Assembly: GCA_020024075.1 (NCBI GenBank)
Contig: JAHHUJ010000076.1
Coordinates: 1-9,207 of the forward strand
Direction: 5' to 3'
Source: Psychrobacter sp.
Lineage (GTDB): Bacteria > Pseudomonadota > Gammaproteobacteria > Pseudomonadales > Moraxellaceae
Length of the DNA: 9,207 nt
Part shown: positions 8,043 through 9,207 of the stretch, piece by piece
Layout of the letters: each line of letters starts with the position of its first letter
How positions within the stretch are numbered: the first letter of the stretch is position 1
The notes under the pieces: model-generated
What the model saw: only the letters and a program-made list of their open reading frames with translations
Told to the model about the DNA's origin: nothing
Databases searched by the model: none
Position numbers and translations under genes: made by a program

Positions 8043-8121
8043 ACTATCTATTCCTTTTTATTATCTAGTATAGTTGTGTGAGAGAGCAGTTATAAAATAA
8101 GTGTCTTAGAGTAAAGTGGTG

Positions 8122-9207
8122 ATGATGCGCATGCAAAAGTTGAAACGTAGCTGGTCCATATTGTCAATAATAGGCGCGACCCTATTGGTAACACCTACAA
8201 GTTTCGCTGTGACTGGCGAGGCTACGAGTGTGGCATCATCTCAGTCTTCTCAGCAAATGAGTGATCAAAGTGTTGAGGATATGGTGGCCATTGCCAAAGC
8301 TGGCCAACAAAACGAAGCTATTAACGATGCTATTTTCGGTAATGAAGCCATTACTGACAATATACCTAATATTGGTGAGGCTAGTGATGATAACGATAGC
8401 AGCCAATCAGAGGTAGTCACGGCTGAGCCTCGTCAATCTACCGCTCAAGGCGTTGATAGCGATAAACTTATTTTAAACTCGCCTGTGGTTGATCAGGCCA
8501 ATATTTTTACCCCTCAAGAAAAACAACTGTTAACCCAAAGATTACGTCATATTTATGATCAAGGCCTAGCCCAAGCTGCTTTGGTAACTGTACCTACTAC
8601 TAGTGGCATGGACATATTTCAATACAGCTTGCAGGTAGCAGACAAGTGGAAGCTAGGTAACAAAGATACTGATGATGGCCTATTAATCTTAGTGTCCGTG
8701 AATGACCGTAAGATGTATATTCTGTCAGGATATGGCTTAGAGGGCGTATTACCAGATGCTATCTTAAACCGAATTATCGATGATGAGATTACCCCTTCAT
8801 TTAAGCAAGGAGACTATGCTGGTGGGTTGATCAAAGGTATCAACCGTATCGAAGAGCGATTGGTCGCTGATCCTGATGTTTTGGCACAATCTGATGCCTT
8901 AGCCAAAGAGCGTGCTCAGGCACAAAACCAAGCTGCTGGTGATTCGCCTTCGTTGTTTGGTACTTTTCTCATTGCCCTAATTTTTGGTTTGTTTTTGACC
9001 TCGGCTTTAGGTCGTATCCTTGGTTCTTTTATCGCAACGGGCGGCTTTGCATTAATGGCTCTATCCGCAGGGGCTGGGCTATTTACCACTATTTTTATGG
9101 CCATCTTTTTATGGCTATTCCTCATTTCACGCGGCGGTGGCGGTGGTGGAAAGGGTGGCGGAAAAGGTGGTGGCGGTCGTCGTGGCGGTGTGGTGGTTTT
9201 CCCAACT
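8122..9207 (+). CDS. TPM-domain (YgcG-like) membrane protein, 3' end beyond the window
   Basis: The frame is open from 8122 to the window edge (362 residues so far, no stop). It starts with a signal peptide, with likely cleavage after TSFA near residue 30. An acidic Ser/Gln/Asp-rich, probably disordered stretch follows to about 113. The TPM domain (about 117-250) begins SPVVDQANIFTPQEKQLL and includes DDGLLILVSVNDRKMYILSG and YAGGLIKGINRIEERL. A hydrophobic region with two or three membrane segments (about 277-336) follows, then a glycine-rich tail (RGGGGGGKGGGKGGGG from 337) of the kind that closes YgcG-type proteins. TPM is named for TLP18.3, Psb32 and MOLO-1; the bacterial role is unclear but tied to LemA by gene neighbourhood. 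ATGs at 8122, 8125 and 8131 and GTGs at 8116 and 8119 are all in frame. 8122 is chosen for GAG (8109-8111) ten bases upstream; the choice barely changes the protein. The tail here is rich in Lys and Arg rather than Ser and Phe. Confidence 0.9.
   Translation, partial: MMRMQKLKRSWSILSIIGATLLVTPTSFAVTGEATSVASSQSSQQMSDQSVEDMVAIAKAGQQNEAINDAIFGNEAITDNIPNIGEASDDNDSSQSEVVTAEPRQSTAQGVDSDKLILNSPVVDQANIFTPQEKQLLTQRLRHIYDQGLAQAALVTVPTTSGMDIFQYSLQVADKWKLGNKDTDDGLLILVSVNDRKMYILSGYGLEGVLPDAILNRIIDDEITPSFKQGDYAGGLIKGINRIEERLVADPDVLAQSDALAKERAQAQNQAAGDSPSLFGTFLIALIFGLFLTSALGRILGSFIATGGFALMALSAGAGLFTTIFMAIFLWLFLISRGGGGGGKGGGKGGGGRRGGVVVFPT

Noticed and set aside
8916..9125. Minus-strand frame of 69 codons inside the TPM gene.
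   Set aside because: It is antisense to the membrane-segment region, has a low-complexity Lys/Pro/Ala composition, and has no start signals.

Overview
The window looks like a chromosomal segment of a gammaproteobacterium of the Moraxellaceae, most likely Psychrobacter. This is inferred from the style of the proteins (MetH, an AGCS alanine symporter, a FAS1 protein, LemA followed by a TPM protein), moderate GC in genes and AT-rich spacers. No database search was possible.

Layout. Bases 1-285 hold no gene. They contain a large imperfect inverted repeat (about 30-176) and a probable terminator for the gene to the right. Bases 286-4101 (minus) encode cobalamin-dependent methionine synthase MetH, complete with all four modules. 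The 357-base spacer 4102-4458 carries a good minus-strand promoter for metH, overlapped by a 19-bp imperfect tandem repeat, and a separate palindrome nearer the next gene. Bases 4459-5142 (plus) encode a secreted single-domain fasciclin (FAS1) protein. It converges on agcS (5240-6787, minus), a sodium:alanine/glycine symporter, with a strong bidirectional terminator between them. A 493-base, very AT-rich divergent spacer (6788-7280) separates agcS from lemA (7281-7892, plus), a LemA-family lipoprotein. lemA is followed by a signal-peptide-bearing TPM-domain membrane protein that starts at 8122 and runs off the right edge without a stop.

Function. metH, the FAS1 gene and agcS appear to be independent transcription units of ordinary metabolism, envelope and transport. 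lemA and the TPM gene form the widely conserved LemA/TPM (YgcG-like) envelope pair of poorly understood function. I saw no phage, CRISPR array, toxin-antitoxin, IS transposase or defence genes. The least explained parts are non-coding: the ~147-bp palindromic element at the left edge, two separate 19-bp tandem duplications (one over the metH promoter, one over the lemA stop codon), hairpins between lemA and the TPM gene, and palindromes in the two divergent spacers.
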